Positions 13,496 through 26,299 of a DNA stretch of 64,000 bases are shown in pieces; position 1 is the first letter of the stretch; every line of letters starts with the position of its first letter. Source of the DNA: Ephydatia muelleri (taxonomy: Eukaryota > Porifera > Demospongiae > Spongillida > Spongillidae). The translations under genes were made by a program, and so were the position numbers. The notes beneath the pieces were generated by a model. The model was not told where the DNA came from. It saw nothing but the letters and a program-made list of their open reading frames with translations, and ran no database searches. The stretch is taken from assembly GCA_013339895.1 (NCBI GenBank), contig JABACO010000001.1, forward strand, positions 16,779,710-16,843,709, written 5' to 3'.

Positions 13496-14404
13496 ATCCG
13501 ATATCTTGACTCTACTGATGAGTTTTAATCCAATAAAAGAACAAGTGATGATAGCCCTAGCTGTATCAGAGGCTGCTGCATCACAGTAAGACTTGTCAAG
13601 AGCCATGATCATTTGACATATTCAGCATGCTGTCTGAGAGATTTGAACAACTGTGGCGAACACAAACTCGATGGTGCAGCCTTTCAGCAGGAACATGGAC
13701 AACTTGGCTCTTAGGATACTAATTGGTTTTGGTTTTGTTTTTTCCTTGTATGCAGCCCGGAACAGCTGCCTTTGTGTTGTGAGGTGACTCACTAAGCTAT
13801 ATATGGTATGACCTCTGTCAATAACATATACCATAGAACGATGATTGCTGTTCAGATTTCATCCCACTTGGAGCCTTCCAGCCTCTAACATTTGGATGGG
13901 AAAAGACCTGTCGTGACCATGGTGGCCTGGAAAAGTAGTGGACTCCTGGTAGGGATACCATTTGCCCTGACACGCTCCATCTTAATCAGCTATTGCTGTC
14001 ACAGAGGCAGGAGGCAGTTGGCCAACCATGCAGAGCGCAAAAACATATGCACACCTAGTTGGACCCTACCCATATTTACACACCTGTAGCCATGAAGTCA
14101 ACTGGAGTTTTTGGTACCATAACTATATCCCCTCAGGTGCCGTTTGTATTCTACCCAGTGCCTCTGACATGGCATTGCACTCAATGAATGAAACCATGTA
14201 GCATGGAATTGCATTTCACCCCCTCTTGCATGAAACAATCTATAATTGTTGTTATTGTGAAGGTTCTTGACCTTGTAACAAAGTACTTTTAATGTGCACA
14301 GAATACATCACGTATGAATTTATACAACCATAAAATGATTTTTGTATATTCGTGCTTGTGTGTATCTGGTTCAATGCTTTATTGTGGTCCTTTACCCATC
14401 ACAG

Positions 14405-17400
14405 TGCAAATTACTTCACAGATGATCAAAAGCAGTTATTGAAACACAATGCCAACTCCTTGCGACCTGGAATGGAACTGAGTATTGACCCTCCCACATC
14501 TACCAAGATTTCTGAACCTGACGCAACTCGTAGCCATACTGAAATTATAAAAAGTAATGCCACTGCTAACTCTCCAAGATCTAAAACCACTTCTCATCTT
14601 CCTGAAAGTGTCATCACTTCTAACCCTCCCAGGCCTCCCATCCTTGCTAATCAGTCTACAAATCGATGTATCACCACTGCAGCCTCTTCCACACCTGATA
14701 CCACAGCTAATTGTCTTGGGTCTCTCACCACTGCTGACTCTCACATATCTGTGACAGCGTCTGAGCCTACCAGATCTGCGATGGACCCTCCCAAAGCTCC
14801 CGGGCATATGACCAGTTCTAGTCTCCCTCAATCTAGCACTATTACTAACCATCTCACACCTGCCATCGCAACAGGCCCACCCAGTTGTACCATAGCCTCT
14901 AACCCTCCCACACCTACCACCACTGCTAAACATTCCGCACATAAGACCACTAATATACTATCCAAGCCTGCCATACCTCCTAAACCTTCTCATCTTACTG
15001 CCATTTTTACCCCTTTCACACAAAAAATCCCTACTATTCCAATTGGATCCACCACCTCTTCTAGACCTCCTACAACTACTAACAGTGCTAATACCCCTCC
15101 CAGATTTGCAACCACTTCTAACCCTTCTACCACTGCACACTCCCCCACATCTACTGTCACTGGTAAAAATCCCAGCCCTATAATAACTTCTAACCTTTCT
15201 GGACATACATGTATAGTCACTGCTAACCCTTTCAAACCTACCAATGCTGCTAAGATTCCTGGAAATAAAACCACTAACACTGCTAACCAACCAAGCAGCA
15301 CTGCTAATTTTTCTGATTCTACTACCATTGCCACATTTACAGCCACATCATTCTTTTCTAAACAAACTACCAATGCAAACCCTCCAGCTCTTACCACCAC
15401 TTCTGTCCCATCCAGGCCTACCATTCCTGCTAAGTCTACTACCTCCCCAATGCAAAATACTACAACTGCTCAAAGTAACCATTCTGTACCTACCATTACT
15501 AGCACTTCCACGCCTACCAAATGCACCACTACCACCACTAGCATTCCCACACCTACTGCCACTAATATCCAACCCAGGCCTACTGTACCTACTATAATCA
15601 GTTCTGTCTCTGCTAACTCCTCCATATCTACAAGCATCACCACTGCAACCCATTCTGAATCCATCATCACCACTAACCCTCCTAAACCTTCGACCATGTC
15701 AAATCCTGGATCTACCATCACTGAAAACCGATTCGCACCTACCACCAATGCTGACAGATCTGCCTCAGCTGCTAACTTTAGAAGACAAATAATCCCAGCT
15801 AAACCACCAATAACTAAAACCACCACAGATGCACCCAAGTCTGCTGACCCTCCCAGATCTAACAGCTCTGCTGACCCACCCAGATCTAACACCTCTGCTG
15901 ACCCTCCCAGATCTAACACCTGTGCTGACCCACCCAGATCTAACACCTCTGCTGACCCACCCAGATCTAACACCTCTGCTGACCCTCCCACCTCTGCTGA
16001 CCCACCTAGATCTAACATCTCTGCTGACCCTCCCAGATCGACCACTAATGACCCTCAAATATCCAACACCTCTGCTGACCCTCCTAGATCTAACACCTCT
16101 GCTGACCCTCCCAGATCTAACACCTCTGCTGACCCACCCAGATCTAAAACCTCTGCTGACCCTCTGAGATCTAACACCACTGATGACCCACCCAGATCTA
16201 ACATCTCTGCTGAACCTCCCAAATCTAACACCTCTACTGACCCACCCAGATTCAACACCTCTGCTGACCCACCTAGATCTAACATCTCTGCTGATTCTCC
16301 CAGATCTACCACTGATGACCCTCACATATCCAACACCTCTGCTGACCCTCCCAGATCTAACACCTCTGCAGACCCACCCAGATCTAACACCTCTGCTGAC
16401 CCTCTCAGATCTACCACCACTGATGACCCACCAAGATCTAACATCTCTGCTGACCCTCCCAAATCTAACACCTCTGCTGACCCTCCGAGATTTACCGTCA
16501 CTAACGTCTCATCCAGATCTACCTCTACTGATGACCCACCCAGATCAACCACTCCTAACCCTACCAGATCTACGATCCCTGCTAAACCTCCCAGGCCCGT
16601 AACCACTTCTAGCCTACCTAGATGTGCCATCACTGCTAACCCCTCCAAGCCTACCACTACTGCTGACCTTCCGACATCAGCCACAGTTAGCAATCACATT
16701 GGATCTAACATCACTTCTAACCCTCCCACACCTAACTCCACAGCTGACAGATTTGCTAATTCTCTCGCACACACTAACCCTCCTGGATCTATGACAACTG
16801 CTAGTCTGCTTGGATCCATCACCAATGCTAACCCATTGCCAGCACTAACTACCTATGCTAATACTCCCACAATTACTACAGCTGCCAACCCTCCCAGATC
16901 TAACACCTCAGCTGACCCTCCCAGATCTTACACCTCTGCTGACCCTCCCAAATCTAACACCTCTGCTGACCCTCCCAGATCTAACGCCACTGATGACCCA
17001 CCCAGATCTAACATCTCTGCTGACCCTCCCAGATCTAACACCTCTACTGACCCTCCCAGATCTAATGCCACTGATGACCCACCCAGATCTAACATCTCTG
17101 CTGACCCTCCCAGATCTAACACCTCTGCTGACCCTCTGAGATCTAACACCTCTGCTGACCCTCCCAGATCTACCACCACTGATGACTCATCCAGACCTAC
17201 CTCTGCTGATGACCCACCCAGATCAACCACTCCTAACCCTGCCCGATCTACTATCCCTGCTAAACCTCCCAGGCCTGTAACCACTTCTAATTTACCTGGA
17301 TGTGCCATCACTGCTAACCCCTCCAAGCCTACTGTTGACCTTCCTACATCAGCCACAGTTAGCAGCCACATTGTATCTAACATCACTTCTAACCCTCCCA

Positions 17401-18554
17401 CGCCTAACACCACAGCTGACAGATTTGCTAACTCTCTCGCACGCACTAACCCTCCTGGATCTATGACAACTGCTAGTCTGCTTGGATCCATCACCATTGC
17501 TAACCCATTGCCCACACCTACTACCTATGCTAATACTCCCACAATTACCACAGCTGCCGACCCTTCCAGATCTAACACCTTAGCTGACCCTCCCAGATCT
17601 AATCCCACTGATGACCCTCGGGGATCTAATGCTTCCGCTGACCCTCCCAGATCTAACACCTCTGCTGACCCTCCCAGATCTAGCACCTCTGCTGACCCTC
17701 CCAGATCTACCATCACTGACGACTCATCCAGACCTACCTCTGTTGATGACCCACCCAGATCGTACACTTCTAACCCACCCAGATCTACTATCCCTGCTAA
17801 ACCTCCCTGGCCTATAACCACTTCTAACCCTCCTAGATGTGCCATCACTGCTAATCCCTCCAAGCCTATAACCACTACTGCTGACCCACTAGCTAGCCTA
17901 CCTACGTGTAGCATACCTAGTAGCCACTCTGGATCTAACATCACTGCTAGCTCTCCAACACCTACTACCACAGCTGACATGTCTCACGCGCATACTATTC
18001 CTGTCAAAACCCCTATGCCTACTCTTCCTTCTGGTATTCCTGGATCTAGTAGTACTTCTAACCCTCCCACACTTACCATCATTGTGAATCCTTCTGAATG
18101 CACTATACCTCCTATTCCTCATGAATCTATCACCACTGCTAACCCTCAGTCACCAACCACCACGGCTTGCCTACCCAAATCTACCATCCCTGCTAAACTT
18201 TCTACATATAATACAATTATTACCCCTCTTGCTTCTAACACCGTTGTTAGTCATACTGGAATTACCACCAGTGCAAACCCTCCCGTATCTACTACCACGG
18301 CTAACCATTCTGAATCTACCACCTATGCAAAGCCTTCTAGATTAACTGGCATCCCTGCTAAACCTCCCAGGCCAATGACTAGTTCTAACCGTCCTGGATG
18401 TACCATCACTTCTATTCCCTCCACATTTACCACCACAGCAATCCCTCCTGGATTTACCCTCACTAACCCTCCTGAACTTACTACCACCCGCAAAGCACCT
18501 GGATCTGCCACCCTCCCTAACTCTCTAGAAGGGCATATGGTGCACAGGCTATAG
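14405..18554 (+). CDS. NLR gene, terminal exon: LRR cap plus giant T/S/P-rich repeat tail
   Basis: An uninterrupted 4,150-nt exon entered in phase 2 from LRR exon 4 and ending at TAG 18552-18554. Its first 28 or so residues (ANYFTDDQKQLLKHNANSL, then RPGMELSI) look like the half-repeat that caps RI-type LRR arrays. The remaining roughly 1,350 residues are almost entirely Thr, Ser, Pro, Ala and Asn. The main unit is the nonapeptide SADPPRSNT (27 bp), in clusters near 15.84-16.5, 16.89-17.2 and 17.57-17.75 kb. A higher-order in-frame duplication of about 680 bp is visible (the segment near 16583 recurs near 17262). No signal peptide or membrane segment is visible, so a secreted mucin is unlikely if the NLR linkage holds. 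A separate gene starting at the ATG-type codon near 14352 is the alternative. The long open frame is certain; its linkage to the NLR is inferred. Confidence 0.65.
15840..17760 (+). repeat. 27-bp in-frame coding minisatellite
   Basis: Tandem and interspersed copies of a 27-bp unit (core gctgaccctcccagatctaa) inside the terminal NLR exon, arranged in three clusters and never breaking the reading frame. The unit lacks stops in several other frames too, which produces long spurious open frames on both strands. Confidence 0.85.
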
Positions 18555-20144
18555 CCGGAGCCGATTTTGTTGTATTTTAGTTATTTGTCAACGATGTGCC
18601 TATATAGATCTACTTTGTGAGATTTTGTGTTCATTTATTGTTGTATTTTGTATTAGGGTATGCATTAGGGATAGTTGAGGAGTGCCTTAATATGCCTACT
18701 GTCCACTGGCTCATGCTTGTTAAGTATAGGGTTATAGAGTAATATTCAGAGAAGCACTGTTGATTCCATAAATGTAACTGTATCAATTGAGCCTGCCTAG
18801 GCTGTGGGAAGAAACTTTTCTGCACTGAAGCACAAGGTGGTTAATGGGGAATATGATACCACACTATTCACCACACATGCTACAGGCCAATGTCATTAGA
18901 AGGTTTGCAAAAGAAAACTACATGTTAGTATAAGGCAAAACAAGTGCCCTTGTGGTACTTGTGGCATTGGGGTGGTGTAAAGTTTTCCACAATGAAGGTA
19001 ATTTTAGGTTACAATTTTAGCTAAGTAAATGGATGGTTACTTAAAATGTGACGCAGCTAAATTGAATGTATGATGAGGTACACACATGCATAGATGTATG
19101 GGTTGACGAATAGGAGCATGCGCCAGTAGGGTATAATATAAAATGTTGTATTGTATAATGAAATGGAGTGTTTTTCTATTTTATTGATTAATTACTTGCA
19201 TGTGTCATGTCTTGGAGGTCTGCACCCATAATCTTAATCTCAGTACAAATGTAATAATTTTATATTACTCATTACATTTTTTTTGCTCGTAATTTCATAA
19301 TAATGATAAGAATACAGCATTTGCATGTAATAATATACGTTATTAATTTTGGGTTCATGACAAAATGCACTTGCTATAGTATGAAATTTTTATTATAATA
19401 CTAAAGCATAATTAATACCAAAAAGAGCACAACAGCAAAGCAATCAAGGGGGCTAGGAGCTCCCTGGCTAAAATGGCTCTGACAATGGAAGAGTGGACCA
19501 GGGTCATGTTGATCTTAGCATAGATCTCAGCCACAATCACTGGCTTGGGAGAGGGAATGGCCAAGTGTGAATATTACTTTGATGGATTTATTACCTTTTG
19601 CATTTGTTGCCCACAGAACTCCACCTCTACTGATTTGCAAAGTTTGCTATTTTTTATGAGGACATCAGCAAGTCCTTCAGTGAATGCACTGCTATTGATA
19701 TTGCCACTGACAGACTTGCTTGGAAACAAGCATGTTTGAGTTAGAAACACTGTGGAACTGTGGATTGGGACTGCAATCGTTATTTTGTCACTGTTCAGCG
19801 GCTTTTTGGGGTCCCTGTGATCCACATGCCCTGAACGTCTCGATGGCCAACATGCCATTGACGCAATTGAACTGTTCAACTTGTCAGTATCACCTGAAAA
19901 GTAGCATTAGTTCCATCTTTTACAAGATCGATGTATGAAATAAGGTATGCTTTAATCCCAACATCTAGAAGATGTTGATTATCGTAATTGAATACAGGGC
20001 AGTTCTATTGCGCATCAACCTCCCATTCTATTCATATCCCCACCCCATGCCGACGCCTGCCTGGCGAGGTGCAACTCATTCACAAACCTTGGACTTTTAT
20101 CTGACATCAGAAATAATGCAGATTACTTTTCAATGGTGGCTGGG
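18555..20144. other. Intergenic region after the NLR gene
   Basis: AT-rich sequence holding the presumptive NLR 3' end. No canonical AATAAA was seen close behind the stop. A minus-strand open frame at 19879-19574 (101 aa) has no recognised domain and no supporting splice context. Confidence 0.5.
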
Positions 20145-22075
20145 CAGGGGCGGATTCGGGGGGGGGGGGGGGGGGGGGGGGGGGACGGCAGCGGCGTACG
20201 GCCCCCCCCCCCCACTAAGAGGCACAACTATAATTTTCTATCTACACATGTGCACGCTTTGCTGCCTAGCCCAGCTGCACTAGATGACAATTAAAAGGTG
20301 ATAACACCTTCATTGACATTTGTGCGCATGCACTGCATACAACACATACCTCTTAATCCTTTGGCGGTAAATGGGTTAGTTATTTACCTAAAAGCATATA
20401 ATCCCATACGTTAATCGTGCGAATATTGTTCTCATTTTCTGGTGCCCGAGTAATGTCTAAACGACAGCTAACACTCTTTGACGTTTTTTCAGTCTCTAAA
20501 AAGGTACGACTAGCTAGTGTATATATTGATTAGCACTTCCAGGATTTAGAAACAGATATACTAGCAGCTGTATGTCTCTTTGGCTATAGCAAAAGAAGCG
20601 GAGGAGTTGCCAAATTATGCGGTTGATTCCATCGGGTGTACAGAGCTACTGATAATCCGTCACTTATTTCGATGGAACCAAGCCTTTGCAATGATGATGT
20701 CACAGTCCCGGTAGAGGTTAATCAAGCCACTAGCAGTACTACTGGCATTGGATCTGATAACACAAATCGCGTAAGTATCTTTGCATACAAATAGCAATGT
20801 GTGTAGTAGCAAATGAAGATACTTGCATACAATGCATGAATAATAAGCTCAGCGATTATGTTTCTGCGTCTGGCAGATTGATGATCACCTCAAGTCAAAT
20901 GCGAATAGTTCCAATCTTGACGTACAGCGGTACAGGATTACGTTTGAAATCGCCTTGTTGATGAAATCAAGTATAGTCTCATTCAGACCAGGGAACCTGA
21001 ACAATCGTCTCAATTCCCACCGAAACAGTACAAAGACAAAAGATCGAGCACTGGTTTTGTTCAGAGGTTTTGCAACAGGCAGTGGTCCAGACATTTGATT
21101 TCAACTGCTACTCCAGAATTGATAATGGATTATACTGTGTGGCATGTGTTCTTTTCCCGGACCGTTCACATCGCCGTTCAAGTTATTTAGTTTCAGAGCC
21201 CTATAGGAACTGGAAAGATGCAACGCAGGACCTCAAAACTCACGAAGTTTGTGAATATCATATATCTCCGCAGCGAAATTGCAAGCTTTTGTACTGAGAT
21301 ACTTATGGGATTACTTTGACCTAAGCATCGCGGAGGAAAATGCACAGATCGTTCAACGCAATCGTGAGATCTTGTGTTCTGTACTCATATGTGTAGAGTA
21401 CTGTGGTAGGCAAGGGATAGCTATACGAGGTCACTGGGATGATGACACCGCTTTCAGTTTTAATAAAGGGAACTTTAAAGCACTCTTAGATCTCCGAATT
21501 GATGCTGGTGACAAGGTCCTTCAATGCCATTTATAAATACTTGTACCAAAAATGCATTCAAATCAAGTCAAAACGAGCCGCAGTGTACTACTTTGCATTA
21601 AATAATTTATTCAAACCAAAATAATATCTGAAATTAAGCAGCAGTCCATTGGCCCATACTATGGGATCCAGTGCAATGAAGTCAGAACAGCAGCAACTGG
21701 GAACAGCTGGGTTTGGTGATACACTATGTGAAGGGTCACATGCCATGTGAAAAACTTCTGGAGTTCATACGTGAAGCTCTCTGCCTCTGCTATCTCTGCA
21801 GGCATCATATCACTACTGTTCAAACCATGATCTGAACCTGGCATTAGGCAAAAGTTGTGAAGTGAAAGAAATGCAGTTAATGTTAGACACATTGAAACAA
21901 TTAGGCATATTTTATAGGTACTCACCTAAACAAAACAGACATTTAGAAGCTGCAGTAGATGTAGCGAATCAGCAGCAAAGTGATGAGTCCAAGGTTATCT
22001 CGAAATCCAAATTCACTACGTTTTGTGAGACAAGGTGGGTGGAAAAAGCACAGCACCATTCAAGACTTTAGTATC
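20145..22075 (+). pseudogene. Decayed hAT transposon with TTF-type zinc-finger transposase
   Basis: The left end caggggcggattcgggg (20145) is the type of terminus found on hAT elements of the TTF/DUF4371 group and is followed by poly-G. A first coding exon at 20453-20502 reads MSKRQLTLFDVFSVSKK and ends at a GT donor. Further pieces are the TTF-finger stretch GLYCVACVLFP (about 21137-21170), then CGRQGIAIRGHWDD and NKGNFKALLDLR (about 21400-21500). NHDLNLALGKSC (about 21823-21858) and KFTTFCETRWVEKAQ (about 22005-22050) follow. Frames shift near 21280 and stops interrupt the region near 21535. No matching right terminus was found, so the element is truncated and inactive. Confidence 0.7.
20158..20214. 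repeat. Poly-G and poly-C runs
   Basis: An uninterrupted G run of more than 20 bases followed closely by a C run. Runs of this kind also occur at 7970-8000, 25120-25158, 37100-37125, 50172-50186 and 51722-51741. Their exact lengths are doubtful in any assembly. Confidence 0.8.
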
Positions 22076-22207
22076 ATGTATGAGCCATTGTTGACATGCC
22101 TTGATGCAATTGCTTGTACCGAACAAGGGTGGGATACAAAAACATTTGCTTGCTCTGCTTTTCTGTGTGCAGTGACAAGTGCAGAGGAGGAGTGTCCGCT
22201 GGTTTGA

Positions 22208-22462
22208 GTGCAGGGGGCATGGTTTCATGAGTGTGGCTGTATTGCTTCCTGCCCTCCTGCAGCGGATGGGCCAGGTTCCTGGAGCAGTGCAGATACGCTC
22301 AACCTCTTCACAGATGCCTCGGGCACACACAGTTTTTGGGTGTGCTTTGAGGGTGCAGGCTGTAGCATTCACCTATCCTGGCGAGGCAATGAAGATTCAG
22401 CTCCCAGTAACTTCACGAGCCAGGACATGATCCTGGGAGTGATTACATGTAGGAGTCTGTAG
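22208..22462 (+). pseudogene. Possible retroelement RNase H fragment
   Basis: An open stretch containing LNLFTDASGTHSFWVCFEGA followed shortly by a Trp. This resembles the start of RNase H domains in DIRS- and LTR-type retroelements (TDAS as the first catalytic Asp region). The frame stops at 22460, and only weak, frame-shifted similarity to the rest of an RNase H domain follows to about 22680. No reverse transcriptase or recombinase was recognised nearby. A remnant at best. Confidence 0.3.
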
Positions 22463-22904
22463 ACCTTTGGCTGGGCATGAAACCTTGTGTGTGCCTACCA
22501 CTGTCCAGTGAAGAAATCTAGTTTTGTGGTGCAGCAACTCAGAATCCTATTGAGGCATTCCAAAGCAGAGCAGTGGGGCAGAGGTACACTGGTCATCTTG
22601 GACTGCAGCAAGGACAGCTGCTGCCCAGTTGGTGGCAGACAACCCCAGGGACTGGCCCCCTGTTCCGTTTCTTGAATGGATTCCCAATGACGGCCAGGCT
22701 CTTCCGGGCAACACTTTACTTCTAGTTGGACAAGATGTGTCTACATCAAATCTATTCAACACACACAATTTTCAAATTGGGGCCTCAACAGCAGTTACCA
22801 AGGCAGGTTTCTCCCTCGGAAGATGATGGATCTGGGTTGATTTAGTGGGTACAGGCAAGCGCGTTTGGAAAAGATTTAGGGAAGGAGGTCACTGATTTGT
22901 GTGG

Positions 22905-23925
22905 GATGTGTGTGTGTGTATGTGTGTGTGTGTGTGTGTGTGTGTTATGCATGTCTTGTGAAATATGAGTTATGATAGGAGTCTTTTGACTACAAAATAG
23001 CTACTATGGATACTCGGGGATGATGATAATGGTTTAAGGGGTTAAACTTGGGTAAACTTGGTTTAATTTTTTTAATGAGTGAAGGGGAGTAGTGTGAGCT
23101 GGAGTGTACACTGATACATGTATGTCTAGAGAGCCTGCATTTGAGACTGCCTGTGCCATGCATAGGCTTGTGGTGAGAGGTGTGCTTCAATTAAAGACTT
23201 CTAGAATGAGGCACTTCTGATGTTTAATTGTGTTGAGTCATTTGCCTCCAACTGTAGCTACATGTAGTGCATAATGGTGACAGAGGTTCCATTGCTCCAT
23301 CACATGTCCCCTCTCCCTCTCCACACTTACAGGTGTGGGACTCGTCATGCTAACCCGTCTTGGGGTGCTGCCTTTCCACAGCTGGTCTGGGCACACTACC
23401 ATTACAATGGCAACCCTACCACAGCCAAGGTCCTTTGTGATGGCCTTAGTACAGTTCATGCTTTCCACTGTCTTGTCCAGTGGCATTTGTAACATGTATG
23501 GTGACTTGGTCACCTCTTCCCCAGCTCATTGTGTGTAAGTGTACATGTACATGTGTGTGTGCTTTGTGTAACTGTATGTGCTGTGTGTAAGTTTATGTGC
23601 TGTGTGTAAGTGTATGTGCTGTGTGTAAGTGTGTGTGCTGTGTGTAAGTGTATGTGCTGTGTGTAAGTGTATGTGCTTGTGTGTAAGTGTATGCATGTGC
23701 TGTGTGTAAGTGTATGTGTGTTAATGTTTGTGTGTATATATACATATGTGGGTATGTGTGTGTGTGTGTGTGCCTGCATGCATGTTGATGGTATCACTCA
23801 ATGGTTTACATTCTCAAAGTCATGCTATTAACTATCCCAAGTTATTTATGTGTACATGTATGAAATTTTTTTAATGCCAAAGATAACAGCATGTAGATAA
23901 ACACAAACACACATTTATACCTAGG

Positions 23926-24006
<81 letters not shown>

Positions 24007-24587
24007 CTCAACATGTACATGTAAGGTCCGGTAGTCCAGCTCCATCATCAAATCCTGTTCCACTTCTCCATTTGGTTCTGGCATCCTCGAAGACATACAT
24101 TGGGCATGAAGGGGTTAATGTCACTCCATGTGGCAGTCTGGGGCAAGTTGGGTGTGGTCAGTGAAGATGGGACCGGAGAAGGATACACACACCTGCCTAC
24201 ATGTATATGGTGGACAATGTGTCAGAGGGAAGCCAGGCAGTCTGGGGTTGGTGTTTGACCAGTGGTGACGGGAGCACATGTATAACAATTGTTCTGGAAT
24301 GCTGCTATCAGCCTAGCCTGGGTTGGATGTTTCGTTGTGTTACGTGTATAAGCTCAGCTGTGCTTTTTTTCTGTTTCAGATGTGCTTTGTGCAGGTATTT
24401 AGCCACTGCTTAGCAACCAAGAATCAACTGAATCACAGGTATGCATGTAGCTCTGCAAATGGCTAGTCCACACATTCCACATCAGAGGGGCTTGTGTTGG
24501 TGGTTGTGTGCTGCCTCCTGTAGGACCTGACACGTACCAACAGGCACTTTTTTCATGGCAGTGAATACAACAGACCTCATATGGCTA

Positions 24588-24628
<41 letters not shown>

Positions 24629-25055
24629 GTATATACACGTGTGCATATTGTAGATTATGTGGATGTATGCGTGTATACAGGTGGAAATGTGACTATGCAT
24701 AATGATGTATCTGTATTATGTATACACGTGTGTATTTGTGTGTGTATGCTAGTTTATATTGTCCATACATGTACATATATGTACACTGTACATTGTGTGT
24801 TGAAGCACCAGGCACTTGCTCATCTTCTGATTGTAATGTTTTGTGAGGTCCTTTCCCTTGCTCCAGGCGACTGCACAATTCGGCACAGATCAAAACCAAC
24901 CTCTGTGGCTACTAAGGTGTGTGTGTGTGGTGTGTGAATGTGTATGTGCGTGCATGTGTGTGTGCATGCGTGCTTGTGTGTGGTGTGTGTGTAAATGTAT
25001 GTATAAGAGCATGCAAGGGTTAGCACAGGTGTGTATGATGTGTGTATGCACAGCA
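22905..25055. repeat. Region of TG/CA microsatellites and a 19-bp minisatellite
   Basis: Long (TG)n or (CA)n tracts at about 22905-22945, 23925-24003, 24590-24627 and 24917-24990. Between them, at 23540-23720, lies a tandem repeat of about 19 bp with core gtgtgtaagtgtatgtgct. The many open frames here (VCVCV, HTHTH) are repeat artefacts. No gene recognised. Confidence 0.85.
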
Positions 25056-25117
25056 TCTATACCACATGTCCAACCTCCTCCTTCCTCCCAGAGGTTGGGT
25101 CACCACATGGACAGGCC

Positions 25118-25118
25118 A

Positions 25119-25158
<40 letters not shown>
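25118..25158. repeat. Poly-G tract
   Basis: A single-base G run of roughly 40 bases. Simple sequence; no function apparent. Confidence 0.9.
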
Positions 25159-25161
<3 letters not shown>

Positions 25162-25508
25162 ACGCACATGAGAGATTAGGCTAGAGAGAACCAAACTGAA
25201 TGATGACACATTTGATAGGTAGCCATAAGAGACTCACTAGACGCTGCTGATTGATTGTTCATGTTGATACATACAAAGCAACAAAGAGAGTGGCAACATT
25301 TTACAGAGTGGTAGTGGAATGTCTTTGAGAGTGCTCCCTGGTCTGGAAAGAGGAGGGTGGTGGTGGAATACACGTGCAACAGGAAGGAGACTGGCAGCTG
25401 CCTAGTCTTGTGACTCAATGTCTCTCTCCATGCCCCTCAGAATGTGCAAATAGTTTAAATGTTTTTCATTTTTCCACTTCATTATTTCATATTTCAAATT
25501 CAAGTTTC

Positions 25509-25592
25509 AGTTGCACGCGCGAACCACGCTATTAGCTCGGCTCTGTCGAGCTGGCCATCGGAAGGTGCCTGCGTACCGGATTCCGCTGTTTG
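25509..25592 (+). CDS. Orphan exon-like segment (unknown gene)
   Basis: An 84-nt stretch bounded by caagtttcag and gtaagt reads open with a non-repetitive, protein-like sequence (LLARLCRAGHRKVPAYRIP). A further segment at 26105-26166, also bounded by an acceptor (ttttttcag) and gtaagt, reads LDETGVATLTSLPRKDWSE. The two could be exons of one plus-strand gene, but I could not find a phase-consistent link, and the family is not recognised. Confidence 0.3.
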
Positions 25593-26299
25593 CCGTAAGT
25601 ACGAATCCCAAGTCGGGAACCTGTTGGCTCATTGTCTGGTCACCTGGTTTCAGCTTCTGCATTTTACTTGTCATCCTGGTGAGTGAATAGTTTGTGGGTG
25701 TGTGCGTATCGTGTGTGCAATTGTACATATTATGCATATGTGTGTGCGTGTGTGTGTGCATGTGTGTGTGTGTGTTGGTGTTCATACATACTGTGCATTG
25801 TATGCACATTGTGTGTGAGTGTATTTGCGTGTGTATATCTCATAGGACATAAAAATTGTCATTTCAGGTGAAGGTGTGGAGGCACATCCAACTCGTTGCC
25901 CCTGACGACGTGAGGTCGCCCCTCCCCCTCCATAGGCCTACTCTACTGTGCTAGCTTCATCCACTGGTCACCTCGTGTCCACCAGTTGTCATGAAAACCG
26001 TGATGTACATGATTTGGTCCGAAATCGACCAATTGACGTTCTCCTGCAGTTTTGAGCACTGGCCTCCAATAGTATGGTGATTTGTCTCTCCTCCATTTTT
26101 TCAGACCCATTGGATGAGACAGGTGTAGCAACCCTCACTTCCCTTCCCAGGAAAGACTGGTCAGAGGTAAGTGTGTATCCATGGAAACAGCAAATTCGTC
26201 GGCGGCAGGTGGGAACCACACCAGCTGGGGGAGAATGAAGGTGCGCGGTTGCAAACTGATCGTTTCAACTGCTTTTTTTAATTTTTATGCATGCGTCAG

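Larger units (their letters stand above)
9226..14404 (+). other. Long last intron of the NLR gene
   Basis: A 5.2-kb stretch with no recognisable exon. It contains a foldback element (12134-12373) and a MITE-like element with GGGACCTA-type inverted ends (13293-13495). Short open frames such as 12535-12960 have no recognisable domain. The end at 14404 is the acceptor cccatcacag. Confidence 0.55.

Noticed and set aside
14436..18511. Long minus-strand open frames (GGSAEVLDLG repeats) antisense to the NLR tail
   Set aside because: They are a by-product of the stop-free 27-bp unit in the terminal exon, and break up outside the repeat clusters.
19574..19879. 101-codon minus-strand frame
   Set aside because: Composition is vaguely protein-like, but no family or gene structure could be supported.
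23842..24096. VCVCVCV-type open frames in TG/CA tracts (also at 24581, 25683, 30539, 36083, 39661 and 63570)
   Set aside because: Dinucleotide-repeat translations, not genes.
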